Positions 34,100 through 43,388 are shown, counted from the stretch's first letter. The stretch is DNA of 44,476 nt from Thiobacillus sp. (GCA_018263115.1 JADFDC010000016.1:1-44476), one strand, 5' to 3'. Translations and numbers: made by a program. Notes: generated by a model not told the origin, from the sequence alone.

Positions 34100-35206
34100 T
34101 CAGCGCCAGCCCCTCGGGCACTGGCCAAAAACATGCGCGTATTCCGCATCGGTATCGATGCGCGCGCGGCTTGCATCGAATTTGTCCTTCCAGGTTGAAA
34201 TCAGTGGGGCCGTCAATTCCTCGATGCGCGCCATCGTTGCCGCGCGTGCCGCTTCCGCCGAGGCGGCCTTGGCTGGCTTGCTCGCACGAGGTAGCCCCGC
34301 GGTCTGCACCGCCTTGATCCAGTCGCGGCTGAAATCGCTCAGTTTGAGCCTGGCCTCGGTCACATGTTTTAGCTCATGCGTTTCGATTGCACGGTACTCG
34401 CAACTGCCCTGCGGCCAGTTAATACCCGGTATCCATACCTGGATGGGGTCCATGGTCTGGCTCACTTTTTCCACCCAGTAGCATACCTGGCCATTTTTCG
34501 CCGGCATGGTCTTGATGACGGCATCCAGCTTTCCGGAAAAACTGTGCGCCGTCAGTGCCACACGTTTCGGATTGGGCGGTATCTTGCCGCGAACATCATC
34601 CAGCGTGAGCGTGGTCATCTTCTCGACCGTCCATGCGCCTGAACCCGGTTTCACGCTCACATCAATCGGTCCCGGCGTATCGCGCTGCGGCGCGCAGTCC
34701 TGAAGCAAGGCGTAGTAAAGCGTGGGCCCGGGCGTGGACACCTTGCGGGTCAGCGGATCAGGCGAGGAGGGGTTCATCCTGACCTTGTCCGTATAAACAT
34801 CGCGATGCTCGTTGTAAGCATGCCGGACACCGCCGGGACAAGTCGCCATGCACGAAGCCGAAGTTGCCTTGTCTATAACCGACAGATCGACCAGATCAAT
34901 GCCCGCCTTGCCTTCAATGCTCATGGATACATTGGCCGTGCACTTCGCCACGCAACCTGCCACCCGCGCCTCGTAGCTGAAAGGAAAATTACCCGAACCC
35001 TTGATGACCTGGGTGCTCGTGTCGCGCGTCAGCGGAATCACAGCCTTGCCCCGCCATGTCATGGTGCCGCCTTCCATCGGGAAAGGCTTTTCGTCGTAGC
35101 GAATTTCAAAATCCGCATAAGGCACCACCTCGGCAAAAACCCGTCCCGAGAGTACAAACAGCGCCACGCAGGCAAGGTGTTTGAGAGTGTTGGCTGGATT
35201 TTTCAT
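34100..35206 (-). CDS. Secreted protein with HExxH motif, DUF922-like
   Basis: ATG 35206 gives a 368-residue protein with a signal peptide (MKNPANTLKHLACVALFVLS, cleaved near VFAEVV). Six or more cysteines suggest disulfides. The motif ETHELKHVTEARL near residue 290 contains HELKH, a zinc-protease signature as in DUF922-type putative metalloproteases. The C terminus is a coiled, Ala/Lys-rich region (AAKAASAEAARAATMARIEE type). Upstream in-frame Met at 35251 is less likely because it precedes the signal peptide. The substrate is unknown. Confidence 0.75.
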   Translation of the reverse strand: MKNPANTLKHLACVALFVLSGRVFAEVVPYADFEIRYDEKPFPMEGGTMTWRGKAVIPLTRDTSTQVIKGSGNFPFSYEARVAGCVAKCTANVSMSIEGKAGIDLVDLSVIDKATSASCMATCPGGVRHAYNEHRDVYTDKVRMNPSSPDPLTRKVSTPGPTLYYALLQDCAPQRDTPGPIDVSVKPGSGAWTVEKMTTLTLDDVRGKIPPNPKRVALTAHSFSGKLDAVIKTMPAKNGQVCYWVEKVSQTMDPIQVWIPGINWPQGSCEYRAIETHELKHVTEARLKLSDFSRDWIKAVQTAGLPRASKPAKAASAEAARAATMARIEELTAPLISTWKDKFDASRARIDTDAEYAHVFGQCPRGWR

Positions 35207-35297
35207 CGGAGGTTCAGTGGCATGGACTCTTTCATCAATTCGAGCCAGCACTGTAGCAAAGTTTACCCGTCTTGATTATTGGTCCATAATTCAAGTG

Positions 35298-35864
35298 ATG
35301 GAAAAGCTTCGCAAATCCTCTCATGGCGGCAGGCGGCCAGGCGCGGGACGGCCCAGGGTCGAGACCACCCAGCGTGTCCGCGTGCCAGAAAGCCTGATGA
35401 ACGTGGTGCAGACGATGGTCGATGCCAAAAAGCTAAAGGCGGTGGCCCTGTTTCCCAGCCCGGCCCCCTCTCGACTCAAACTCCCGCGCTTCGGCCATCA
35501 CGTCCGCGCGGGTTTTCCCTCGCCGGCCGATGACTACATCGAAGCCTGGCTCGATCTCAACGAGCACCTGGTCGAGCACAGGGAAGCCACCTTCTTCGTG
35601 CAGGCCAGCGGCGATTCCATGACCGGCGCGGGCATCCAGGAAGGCAACCTGCTGGTGGTCGACCGCGCGCTGGAACCGCGCCATGGCGACATTGTCATTG
35701 CCGTGGTCGATGGCGAGCTTACCGTCAAGCGCCTGGAAAAACGCCGAGGCAAAATCCGTCTCATTGCCGAAAACCCGGCCTATGCCCCCATCGAATTCAA
35801 GGATGGCCAGGAACTCACCATCTGGGGCGTGGTGACCAGTGTCATCCAGAAGTTCAAGCGATAG
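35298..35864 (+). CDS. umuD: UmuD, polymerase V accessory protein (S24 family)
   Basis: UmuD is cleaved with the help of RecA filaments to UmuD', the partner of UmuC in translesion synthesis. The 188-residue product has the catalytic Ser in QASGDSM (Ser107) and Lys in ELTVKRL (Lys144), exactly 37 residues apart as in E. coli UmuD. The cleavage site is Ala71-Gly72 (VRAGFPSPADDY) rather than Cys-Gly. The N terminus carries a Gly/Arg-rich GGRRPGAGRP segment. ATG 35298 is chosen over the long extension to 35181, which would add a hydrophobic segment foreign to UmuD. umuC follows after 63 bases. Confidence 0.93.
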   Translation: MEKLRKSSHGGRRPGAGRPRVETTQRVRVPESLMNVVQTMVDAKKLKAVALFPSPAPSRLKLPRFGHHVRAGFPSPADDYIEAWLDLNEHLVEHREATFFVQASGDSMTGAGIQEGNLLVVDRALEPRHGDIVIAVVDGELTVKRLEKRRGKIRLIAENPAYAPIEFKDGQELTIWGVVTSVIQKFKR

Positions 35865-35927
35865 AAGACGACTGCGAAACGTTTCTCAATATCCTGCCAT
35901 GTCTGATGCCCTCACCAAGGTCAAACA

Positions 35928-37196
35928 ATGAGTTTTGCACTCATTGACGGCAACAACTTCTACGTCTCCTGCGAACGGGTGTTCAACCCCAGGCTGGAAG
36001 GCAGGCCCGTGGTGGTGCTGTCCAACAACGACGGCTGCGTGGTGGCGCGCAGCAACGAAGTGAAAGCATTAGGGGTCAAGATGGGCGAGCCGTGGTTCAA
36101 GTTGCGCGACCTCGCCCGCAGGCACCGCATCATCGCCCAGTCCAGCAACTACACGCTGTATGCCGACATGTCCAACCGCATGATGGCGATCCTCGGCAGC
36201 TATTCGCCGCAGCAGGAAATCTACAGCATCGACGAATGCTTTCTCGGCCTGGATGGCCTCGAACATCTGGATCTCATGGCCTGGGGCCAGCGCATGCGCC
36301 AGCAGGTCAAACACTGGCTGGGCCTGCCGGTCTGCGTCGGCATCGGCGCCACCAAAACGCTGGCCAAGCTGGCCAACCATTGCGCCAAGAAAGCGCTTGC
36401 CGGGCAGGATGGCGTGTGTGACTTCGGCCGGCTTGCTGCCACGGAACTCGACGACCTCCTTGCCCGCATTCCGGTGAGCGAAGTCTGGGGCGTGGGCCGC
36501 AAGCTTACCGGGAAGCTTGCGGCAAGAAACATCACCACCGTACTCGATCTGCGCGATGCCGATGCCCGCACCCTGCGCGATGCCTTCTCCGTCATGCTGG
36601 AACGCACGGTGCAGGAACTGCGCGGCACCTCCTGCATGGAACTGGAAGAACTGGCCCCCGCCAAAAAGCAGATCGTGTCCTCGCGCGCGTTTGGTGCCTA
36701 TGTGCATACCCTCATCGAACTGGAAGAGGCCGTTTCGCTGTACATGGCGCGCGCCGCCGAAAAGCTTCGCCACCAGCATTCCGTCGCCGGCGCCGTGCAG
36801 GTGTTCATCCGCACCAATCCGTTCAAGGACGACCACCCGCAATACCAGGCGGGCGTTACCGTGCCGCTGCCGTCGCCCACCGCCGACACGCGCCGCCTCA
36901 CCCATGCCGCCCTCATCGGGCTCAAACATCTGTTCAAACCGGGCTATGCTTATCAAAAGGCAGGCGTCATGCTGATGGAACTGCGCGAAGCCGGACACGA
37001 ACAGGGCATGCTGTTTGCAGAACCCGTGCCCGACCGGCCCCGGCTCATGGACGTCATCGACCGCGCCAATGAGCGGTGGGGACACGGCACGCTGAGGCTG
37101 GCGTCCGAAGGCGTTGACAAAGCCTGGCACATGAAGCGCGGCAACCTGTCGCCTGCCTGGACCACCAACTGGAACGAACTGCCACAGGTACGCTGA
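35928..37196 (+). CDS. umuC: UmuC, Y-family DNA polymerase V subunit
   Basis: UmuC is the catalytic subunit of translesion polymerase V. The 422-residue protein has the Y-family palm motif [17 protein letters not shown] near the N terminus and [10 protein letters not shown] near residue 100, holding the catalytic acidic residues. A helix-hairpin-helix segment ([17 protein letters not shown]) and the little-finger region follow. It is of normal family length. It lies between umuD and yedK, one base from the latter. Confidence 0.96.
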   Translation: MSFALIDGNNFYVSCERVFNPRLEGRPVVVLSNNDGCVVARSNEVKALGVKMGEPWFKLRDLARRHRIIAQSSNYTLYADMSNRMMAILGSYSPQQEIYSIDECFLGLDGLEHLDLMAWGQRMRQQVKHWLGLPVCVGIGATKTLAKLANHCAKKALAGQDGVCDFGRLAATELDDLLARIPVSEVWGVGRKLTGKLAARNITTVLDLRDADARTLRDAFSVMLERTVQELRGTSCMELEELAPAKKQIVSSRAFGAYVHTLIELEEAVSLYMARAAEKLRHQHSVAGAVQVFIRTNPFKDDHPQYQAGVTVPLPSPTADTRRLTHAALIGLKHLFKPGYAYQKAGVMLMELREAGHEQGMLFAEPVPDRPRLMDVIDRANERWGHGTLRLASEGVDKAWHMKRGNLSPAWTTNWNELPQVR

Positions 37197-37197
37197 C

Positions 37198-37866
37198 ATG
37201 TGCGGACGCTTCGCCCTCAAGAACCCCAAGGCCATCAAGGCCGCATTCGACGTGGACGAACTGCCCGAAGACCTGAAGCCCCGCTACAACATCGCCCCCA
37301 GCCAGGACATCGCCATCATCCGCTTCTCGCCCGCTGGCAGAAAACTTTCCATGGCCCTGTGGGGGCTGATTCCCTCGTGGGCGAAAGAATCCGACAAAAG
37401 CTATTCCACCATCAACGCGCGGGCCGAAACCGTCGACAGCAAGCCCACATTTCGCGGCCCCTTCAAGCATCACCGCTGTTTGATCCCTGCCGACGGCTTC
37501 TACGAATGGCACGAAGAGGGCGGCATCAAGCAGCCCCACCACATCAGCCGCAAGGACGGCGAACCCTTTGCCTTGGCCGGCCTGTGGGACCTCTGGAAAG
37601 GCCCGCACGGCGACGTGCTGTCCTGCAGCATCATCGTCACCAGCGCCAACGCGTTCATGAAGCCCCTGCACGACCGCATGCCGGTAATTCTTGACCCAAA
37701 CGACTACGAACGCTGGCTCGACCCGGACAACCACGACACAGCCAGCCTGAAAAATCTGCTGGCGCCCGCGCCCGAAGGCCTGCTTACCGAATGGCGCGTC
37801 AGCCGCGAACTCAACAACCCGCGGCACGAAGGCGCGGGGTGTGCGATGCCTGTGGATGAAGATTGA
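37198..37866 (+). CDS. SRAP-domain protein (YedK/HMCES family)
   Basis: SRAP proteins form a covalent thiazolidine bond between Cys2 and abasic sites in single-stranded DNA, shielding them during replication. The 222-residue protein starts MCGRFALKN, so Cys2 becomes N-terminal after Met removal. It has the conserved INARAETV, PADGFYEWHE (catalytic Glu near 102) and LHDRMPVIL (His near 158) motifs. It begins one base after the umuC stop. Its linkage to umuDC indicates SOS-type co-regulation, although I saw no clear LexA box upstream of umuD. Confidence 0.95.
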   Translation: MCGRFALKNPKAIKAAFDVDELPEDLKPRYNIAPSQDIAIIRFSPAGRKLSMALWGLIPSWAKESDKSYSTINARAETVDSKPTFRGPFKHHRCLIPADGFYEWHEEGGIKQPHHISRKDGEPFALAGLWDLWKGPHGDVLSCSIIVTSANAFMKPLHDRMPVILDPNDYERWLDPDNHDTASLKNLLAPAPEGLLTEWRVSRELNNPRHEGAGCAMPVDED

Positions 37867-37936
37867 TTGGCAATGCAGGGATTGAAGGAACTGAAAGTTG
37901 CAGCGGTTCCATTTTTTTATAACAGGAGGTGATTTG

Positions 37937-38494
37937 ATGACTGACAAACGCTGGTTCCAGATCATGAACAATCTGCTTTATCCGGCAGTTCTTGGAACAC
38001 TTCTCTACACCTTCGTTGATACAACCGTGCCTTCCATAGGGCTTGATGATCCAGGACTGTGGGGGGCATGTGCACTGTTTGTGCTATTCATATTTGACTA
38101 TGCGCATTCATCGAGTGAAACCGTAAAGGAAAACTATGACGGCAAGAAGTTTCTTTTCGATTTCCTCATCATTTCGTTTCTTTTCCTGGCTGGAAAAGAC
38201 GTTCTAAACGATTCTGTGCTGCCAAACATTGACTATGTCTGGTGGCTGTTCTTGTCAAAGCTGGCAGCAGTGGGCTGGGAGTTCAGCGAGCGTAAGGACA
38301 GGCAAAAGTCCAATGCCGGAAAAGCGTTGGCAAGGCCAATGCCAATAATCGGAATTGAAACGGATATTGCGCTTTTAATTGCCTATGGATTTTTATGTGG
38401 CATTGCCATGGCTCAACTCAACTGGTGGCTATGGGCAACAGCAATTTGTATGGTTGTCGATGCCGGCTTTTACTGGAAGTATTCCTTCAAGTAA
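37937..38494 (+). CDS. Membrane protein of unknown function (185 aa)
   Basis: ATG 37937 with the strong AGGAGGTGA site at 37923-37931 gives 185 residues. There are about five hydrophobic segments, with charged linkers (SSSETVKENYDGKK, SERKDRQKSNAGKALAR). Base composition is lower in GC than the umuDC-yedK genes, which suggests a separate origin. No family is recognised. Confidence 0.75.
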   Translation: MTDKRWFQIMNNLLYPAVLGTLLYTFVDTTVPSIGLDDPGLWGACALFVLFIFDYAHSSSETVKENYDGKKFLFDFLIISFLFLAGKDVLNDSVLPNIDYVWWLFLSKLAAVGWEFSERKDRQKSNAGKALARPMPIIGIETDIALLIAYGFLCGIAMAQLNWWLWATAICMVVDAGFYWKYSFK

Positions 38495-38542
38495 TAGGAA
38501 GCGGAGTCAGGGTGTCCGCCATTAAATCATCAGGACGGCCCT

Positions 38543-38680
38543 TTCATTGAGTGGCGGCGAAGCCGCCGTGGCAATCCAGAATTTCCTGGTGTGCGGTCTG
38601 CACCACATTATTCCTGTCGATAAAAATCGGGCAGGTCGGCGTGTTGTCCGTTTTGCGGGTTAACAAGAGCCTGTGACCAG
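38543..38680 (-). pseudogene. Decayed copy of the 39520-39711 small gene, with a REP-like unit
   Basis: On the minus strand the frame reads LLLTRKTDNTPTCPIFIDRN then NVVQTAHQEILDCHGG. This clearly matches the end of the intact small protein (ELIRKPDGSATCPFYIDRNT then PQTTH) plus the DNA beyond its stop. The N-terminal half has no counterpart and the stop has been lost, so it is a remnant. The same stretch contains the REP-like unit CATTG...GTGGCAATCCAG (38543-38579). The region 38495-38801 holds no other gene. Confidence 0.6.
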
Positions 38681-38801
38681 TCATAACCGTAAGCCTGAAT
38701 GACAACCCAAAACCTATTACTTTCGATATAGAGACTGGCCACGGCAAAGTCATTAAAATGTCGCGGCCTTCACATGAGAAAGGCGATTTTGGGAGAGCAT
38801 T

Positions 38802-39320
38802 TTGAACAAAAGCATTTTGGCGTTGTTCGCCATCACCCTGCTCGGCACGGGCTGCGCGTCCATCGTTTCCGGGCAAAACCAGAGCGTATCGGTTGAAACG
38901 CGCAGCAAACAGGGGCAGGCCGTATCGGGTGCAAACTGCAAACTGGTCAACGACAAGGGCACCTGGTTTGTCTCAAGCCCAGGTTCGGTCAGCGTAAGGC
39001 GAAGCTACGACGACCTGCTGGTCAATTGCGAAAAAGAAACCCAGGATGCTGGCCTGGCAAGCGTGAAGTCCTCCACCAAGGCCATGGCATTTGGCAACAT
39101 TATTTTTGGTGGCGTGATTGGCGCGGGCGTCGATATCGCCAGCGGTGCGGCATATGACTATCCGACCTTGATCACCATTGTCATGGGTGAAAATCTCACC
39201 ATCGACGCACCGCCTGCGGACAAGGCCGAGGACAAGGCCAAGGAACCCAAACCCGAAACCACTGCTGGAACTGTCTCTGCCATCGCGGCAAAAGAGCAAC
39301 CAGCCGCAGTCAATCCTTGA
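38802..39320 (+). CDS. Lipoprotein of unknown function
   Basis: The start is TTG 38802, supported by GGGAGAG at 38791-38797. The 172-residue product has a lipoprotein signal peptide (MNKSILALFAITLLGTGC, lipid-modified Cys at 18). Next come a beta-rich domain (VSVETRSKQGQAVSGANCKL), a glycine-rich hydrophobic stretch (FGNIIFGGVIGAGVDIASGA), and a Lys/Glu/Pro/Ala-rich tail. Similar lipoproteins occur widely in proteobacteria without a known role. It lies between the two copies of the duplicated REP/small-gene segment. Confidence 0.82.
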   Translation: MNKSILALFAITLLGTGCASIVSGQNQSVSVETRSKQGQAVSGANCKLVNDKGTWFVSSPGSVSVRRSYDDLLVNCEKETQDAGLASVKSSTKAMAFGNIIFGGVIGAGVDIASGAAYDYPTLITIVMGENLTIDAPPADKAEDKAKEPKPETTAGTVSAIAAKEQPAAVNP

Positions 39321-39475
39321 GTTGATGGGCAGAGTTTCTTGCCCAGGCTGTTACAGCCTGATTGTCCACGGCTCAGTGTCACCCTGAATCACCTGCCGGT
39401 CGATCCAATAATCGGCCGAGCAGTTATTGAAGCGCAAAGACCTGATACCTGGGCACGACCGCTAATTGGTTACAC

Positions 39476-39513
39476 CGTCATTGCAAGGCGGTGAAGCCGC
39501 CGTGGCAATCCAG
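39476..39513. repeat. REP-like unit, second member of the direct repeat
   Basis: CGTCATTGCAAGG...GCAATCCAG matches 38543-38579 in the same orientation and half of the palindrome at 10211-10280. It contains an internal GGCGG/CCGCC hairpin. It abuts the 3' end of the small gene at 39520. Confidence 0.65.
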
Positions 39514-39519
39514 TATTTC

Positions 39520-39711
39520 CTAATGCGTGGTCTGCGGCGTATTCCTGTCAATGTAGAACGGGCAGGTCGCGCTGCCGTCCGGCTTGCGGATCAGCTCCTC
39601 GCTGAAATCCGCATAGGTGCGGGTCAGCAGATGCTTGCCGGCATCGTCCTCATAGCGCGCGCAGTGTTCGGACAAAGCGCAGTTGGAAGTCATGAAGTAA
39701 GTGTGGGTCAT
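39520..39711 (-). CDS. Small protein of unknown function (63 aa)
   Basis: A 63-residue polar protein starting MTHTYFMTSNCALSEHCARY, with three cysteines (two at the N terminus, one in ATCPFYIDRN). The existence of a second, decayed copy at 38543-38680 whose protein-level similarity is kept through the CPFYIDRN part supports coding. No clear ribosome site was found, and the function is unknown. Confidence 0.55.
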   Translation of the reverse strand: MTHTYFMTSNCALSEHCARYEDDAGKHLLTRTYADFSEELIRKPDGSATCPFYIDRNTPQTTH

Positions 39712-39762
39712 GGGTTGTCTCGGTTGAAATTGAAACCGTGGTCTGCCCTTAATGTTCCTGTC

Positions 39763-40200
39763 TCAGACACCCTTTTTGCGGCTAAGGGCGATCCATCCGG
39801 TCAGCATCCGTATTTCATAAACGAGGAATGCAAGAATCAAAAGGGCCAATGGCACAAACGCGGCAGTCATCACTGAGTCCGCATCCAGCTGCCCGGCGCT
39901 GACCAGGCTTCCCATCAAATAGCCCGCGCCCGCGCCAAACACCATGAGCATGATCAGGAACAGGCCGATCACCAGGGCAACGACGAACCATTACAACTGA
40001 AGGCGGAAGTGAGACTCCAGCCATGTCCCTTTCGCTCGCCCTCTTCGCCACAGGTTGATGAAAAAACCCGCCAGCAGCAACGGCGGAAAAATCCAGCCGA
40101 AGACAAATAGCGCATACGCAACATGGGTGTACAAGCGGGTAATGGGCAGAGCGGCAGGCTTGGCATTGGTGGAAAAGTCTGGCGTAGAGGGTTGGTTCAT
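39763..40200 (-). pseudogene. DUF4870-like membrane protein gene interrupted by an in-frame TAA
   Basis: From ATG 40200 the frame runs through GTWLESHFRLQL and hits TAA at 39991-39993. It then continues in the same frame with WFVVALVIGLFLIMLMVFGA and ends GWIALSRKKGV at 39763. Joined, the two parts (69 and 75 residues) give one DUF4870-like membrane protein. In that family a WLESHFRWQ-type motif is followed directly by a Trp-rich helix, exactly where the stop falls. A single C-to-T change (CAA to TAA) would explain it. Two separate small genes, or stop read-through, are less likely alternatives. Confidence 0.7.
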
Positions 40201-40449
40201 GGATAGTCAACAGGGTGGTTGGTTTTTATCAGGGTGCTTCGAGAATTATTCGAGTCTGGCCCGTTTAATTCCGCGCCCCTCATGGCAGGGCGCGGCGCCG
40301 AAATCGCGAAGACGTTGACGGAGTTGGGGTAGTCGCATAGTGGAGTGGGTAGCACGGGGGGGCGGGCGGATCAGGGGGGCAGGGTGAGGGTTTTTGCGGG
40401 GCAGATGAAAACGTTATGCAAAACCGTGCGTCGGTCTCCTATTAGTCAC

Positions 40450-43347
40450 TTAAGTTCCAACCGAAATGCAATCTGTTGTAACAAAGAGCTTTCGGTCCTT
40501 AATAATCGCAGGAAGACCGGGTCCTTGTATGGATTTTCCTTTTGCCTCATCGAGAGCGAGTGATTCGTTCAAGCTCAGAAGAAATGTCAGGCCATCGCTG
40601 CCCTTGCTCATGCCATAGGCATTGCGCACAGCAGCGTCGAGGGTGGCATGTGCATCCTTTAGCGGTGATTTCCCAGGTAGTTCCAGTGCACGATATAAAT
40701 CCCTAAATGAGAGGTTATGCATTTTTTTAAGTTCGTTGCGCAGCTTACGCAAGGCGCCAGCTGCATCCGCCACGGCCTGAACTGCCTTTAAGGAAGGTGC
40801 CTGCGGCCAAGGGAAGGAGTCAAAAACCGTGTTCGACGTATAGCGAAAGCGGCCGGTGAGGGTTGAACAGCGGTTTGTGAACCAGACCCAGTGCAATTCT
40901 GATTGGAGCACCCCAAATGAGTAGTCATCATCAAACGGGAATACCATGACTGCATCGTTCGGTCGGATGGTGGGGCTGACGAACTCGAAAATTGGACGCA
41001 AGGTAACGCGCCCACAGGCAATGTATCGAGAAAGTCCGTTGATCGCTTCAAGCATGTCCTCCCGGCCGTAGGAAAGAAGCCACCATTTCTTCAGAAAGTT
41101 CTCGTGGTGGTGATTCACCTTGGCATTGGGATTGTCCTTGCGCGCTTCTGCGTTCCGCTCTTCCTCTTCTTTGGCGGCTGCTTGTCGATCAGGCAAGACA
41201 AGTTTTGTGACACGTTCGAATAGAGATTTATATGCTTGCGCTTCCAGCAGGCTACGTGGCTGGAAGTCGATTACATAGCGCTGCGGCAAACTGTCCTTTT
41301 GACCTATAAGCTCGTTGGCGATCAGATAAGGGAACAGGACGTCGCGACTGTTGGCCTTGGCGATGATCTCGGATTCGGCTTCTTCTTTGGACAACAAGAA
41401 TCCCTCGTGCCCATGTGTTTGCCCCTGGAAACAACCGCCCTTGGCCGCGTTTGCACGCAGGGTCTTGGCTTGCGTAACGTCCAGTTCTGCACTGAGGGAT
41501 GGGCCGATGGAATCCAGCTCGATATAACTCCATCCAGATGCCGGATCATTTCCCTCTTGTCGGTACAAGCGCTTCTTGCCGGATTGTTTGCCTTTGATCC
41601 AGTTGACTATCGAAACATCTACGGCTGCATCACCGGACCACTTCATGGTTGATACAGCCTCGGTGATGGTGCCTCCTTCCAGGGTGATGTAATCAAGGCC
41701 GCCTGTACGTGAGTAGTTTTGGCGGATGGTATTCGTGCCGACCAGGCCAGCACGTTGTCCTTGCTTGAGATGGTCGTGTGCCAGACGAAACCAGTAGACG
41801 CAATAATCGGCACGTCCATCAACGTCAGGAAAGCGATCGCGCACGCGATTGATGTACGCGCGCCCCAGTTCCTTTTGAATCTTGTTCTTGCTTTGGTAGG
41901 GAGGGTTGCCGACGATCGTATCCACATCAGGCCAATTGATAAAAAGAGCATCGCCGCACACGATGTTGGCGTCGAGGTTGTCGAGTGGAAGTGCATCATC
42001 CTCCAGCGCAAGCTCAATCTGTTCGCGTTCCAGGGCTTTCCTCGCTTCGTCGAGGGCGAGCTTCTTCGCCAGCATGAGAGTCACCTTGGCAAGTTCAACC
42101 CCGAAGGAGTCCTGCTCCAGACCGAAAAACTGTCTCGGATTGATAAGGCTCACGGCCTTAACGTTCTCTGCGAAGGTGGTTGGACTCACAGTGCTTTTGA
42201 TCTTCTGTAGCAGCTCGATTTCCAAGCGCACTAGCTCGCGATATGAGACATAGAGGAAGTTACCACTACCACAGGCCGGATCGAGGGCCCTGAATTCGAG
42301 CATTTCCTTGCGAAGGGCGAGAAGCTCTTTCATGGTTTCGGCGCTTGCGATGCGAGCTTGCCAAGGCTTCACAATCGTCGGGGTAACGATCCGCAGTATG
42401 TCCGCCTCGGAGGTGAAGTGGGCACCATAGGCATGCCGCTCTGCTGCATCCATGCTTTGTTGGAAGATTGTTCCGAATACCGCAGGGTTGACCTTTGTCC
42501 AGTCCTTTGCGGCAGCTCCTTCGTTCGTGCCGATCAACTCAAGCTCGGGCTGTGTGAGATCGATTGGGTCGATGTTCGCAAACACCCCCCCATTGAAGTA
42601 CGGAACTTTGATAAACCGACCTCCCTTCGCAGCCTTCGGGTTGTTCATCTGTTCGAACAGTCCCCCGAAGAGGTCGTAGGAGTTCTGGCCGTGGCGCAGG
42701 CAATCTTCAGCTAAGCTATAGACCATCCCTGCAGGCAGCAGGCCAATGTCTTCTGAGAACATGGCCACGACGAGTTGTAGTACGAAACGCTGTGCACGGG
42801 AACGATCAATGCCGCGTGCAGTGAGGGACTTGAAAAGCTGGGCGACCTTGTCGGCTGTTTCGCGTGAAGCTGCTTCGCGATCGTTGCCGAAGATCGGCTC
42901 ACGTTCTTCCGCGAATAGGAAGTTGAGAGCCGAATATCGCTTGGGCAGCTCGGCGGTCAGGACAACGTCGACAGGCTCATCGATTTGCTTGTCAAAATCG
43001 TAGATCCAGAATTCATCGAAGTTGCAGAGTACGACGTAACGCGGCCGGTTTGGGACCGCGTGAATCCAGTAATCAAATGCCTGCTTGTGGTGGAGGAAGA
43101 GCTTTTCACCCCTCTTCTTCATCTCGAGAAGCAGGCGTGGCTTCCAGACTAGGTCTGCAAAGCTTGTGCCCTTGGTGGATTGCTTTTTGATGCGGAATTC
43201 AAGTTCGGCGCCGGCCTCCTTGTAACCTTTGTGGCCGAAGGCTTGGAAAAGCCTGTCGCAAAAGACCTGTGCTTCGCCTTTCTCATCGCCCTTGAGGAGG
43301 GCTGTGTAAGCAACAAACTTCTCAATGTCGGCGGTGACTTCGCTCAT
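40450..43347 (-). CDS. MmeI-like single-chain restriction-modification enzyme (type IIG/IIL)
   Basis: The 965-residue protein combines nuclease and methyltransferase. The N terminus has a PD-(D/E)xK-like site: D65 in FADLVWKP and E75-x-K77 in LLLEMKKRG. The amino-methyltransferase domain has motif I LDPACGSGNFLY near residue 355 and motif IV NPPYQSKNK near residue 480, typical of N6-adenine methylation. A C-terminal target-recognition domain follows (GRVTLRPIFEFVS, WFTNRCSTLTGRFRY, SNTVFDSFPWPQ). BREX PglX methyltransferases are similar in the core but lack the N-terminal nuclease. It lies 41 bases downstream of the membrane-protein gene. The target sequence cannot be read from the protein. 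Confidence 0.88.
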   Translation of the reverse strand: MSEVTADIEKFVAYTALLKGDEKGEAQVFCDRLFQAFGHKGYKEAGAELEFRIKKQSTKGTSFADLVWKPRLLLEMKKRGEKLFLHHKQAFDYWIHAVPNRPRYVVLCNFDEFWIYDFDKQIDEPVDVVLTAELPKRYSALNFLFAEEREPIFGNDREAASRETADKVAQLFKSLTARGIDRSRAQRFVLQLVVAMFSEDIGLLPAGMVYSLAEDCLRHGQNSYDLFGGLFEQMNNPKAAKGGRFIKVPYFNGGVFANIDPIDLTQPELELIGTNEGAAAKDWTKVNPAVFGTIFQQSMDAAERHAYGAHFTSEADILRIVTPTIVKPWQARIASAETMKELLALRKEMLEFRALDPACGSGNFLYVSYRELVRLEIELLQKIKSTVSPTTFAENVKAVSLINPRQFFGLEQDSFGVELAKVTLMLAKKLALDEARKALEREQIELALEDDALPLDNLDANIVCGDALFINWPDVDTIVGNPPYQSKNKIQKELGRAYINRVRDRFPDVDGRADYCVYWFRLAHDHLKQGQRAGLVGTNTIRQNYSRTGGLDYITLEGGTITEAVSTMKWSGDAAVDVSIVNWIKGKQSGKKRLYRQEGNDPASGWSYIELDSIGPSLSAELDVTQAKTLRANAAKGGCFQGQTHGHEGFLLSKEEAESEIIAKANSRDVLFPYLIANELIGQKDSLPQRYVIDFQPRSLLEAQAYKSLFERVTKLVLPDRQAAAKEEEERNAEARKDNPNAKVNHHHENFLKKWWLLSYGREDMLEAINGLSRYIACGRVTLRPIFEFVSPTIRPNDAVMVFPFDDDYSFGVLQSELHWVWFTNRCSTLTGRFRYTSNTVFDSFPWPQAPSLKAVQAVADAAGALRKLRNELKKMHNLSFRDLYRALELPGKSPLKDAHATLDAAVRNAYGMSKGSDGLTFLLSLNESLALDEAKGKSIQGPGLPAIIKDRKLFVTTDCISVGT

Positions 43348-43388
43348 TCAGGCTTACTTCAAAAATAAAAAGGGTTTACCAACTTTAT

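Noticed and set aside
35181-35297. N-terminal extension of UmuD starting at 35181
   Set aside because: It would add 39 residues absent from UmuD and overlap the divergent gene; ATG 35298 fits the family.
35207-35297. LexA box upstream of umuD
   Set aside because: Only a CTGT half-site (in CACTGTAGC) was seen; no matching second half at normal spacing.
37054-37971. A 305-residue antisense frame over the SRAP gene
   Set aside because: It is opposite a gene with full SRAP motifs and has no independent support.
40201-40449. A gene between the DUF4870-like pseudogene and the MmeI-like gene
   Set aside because: Only short frames with G-rich runs and no ribosome site; I see nothing functional there.
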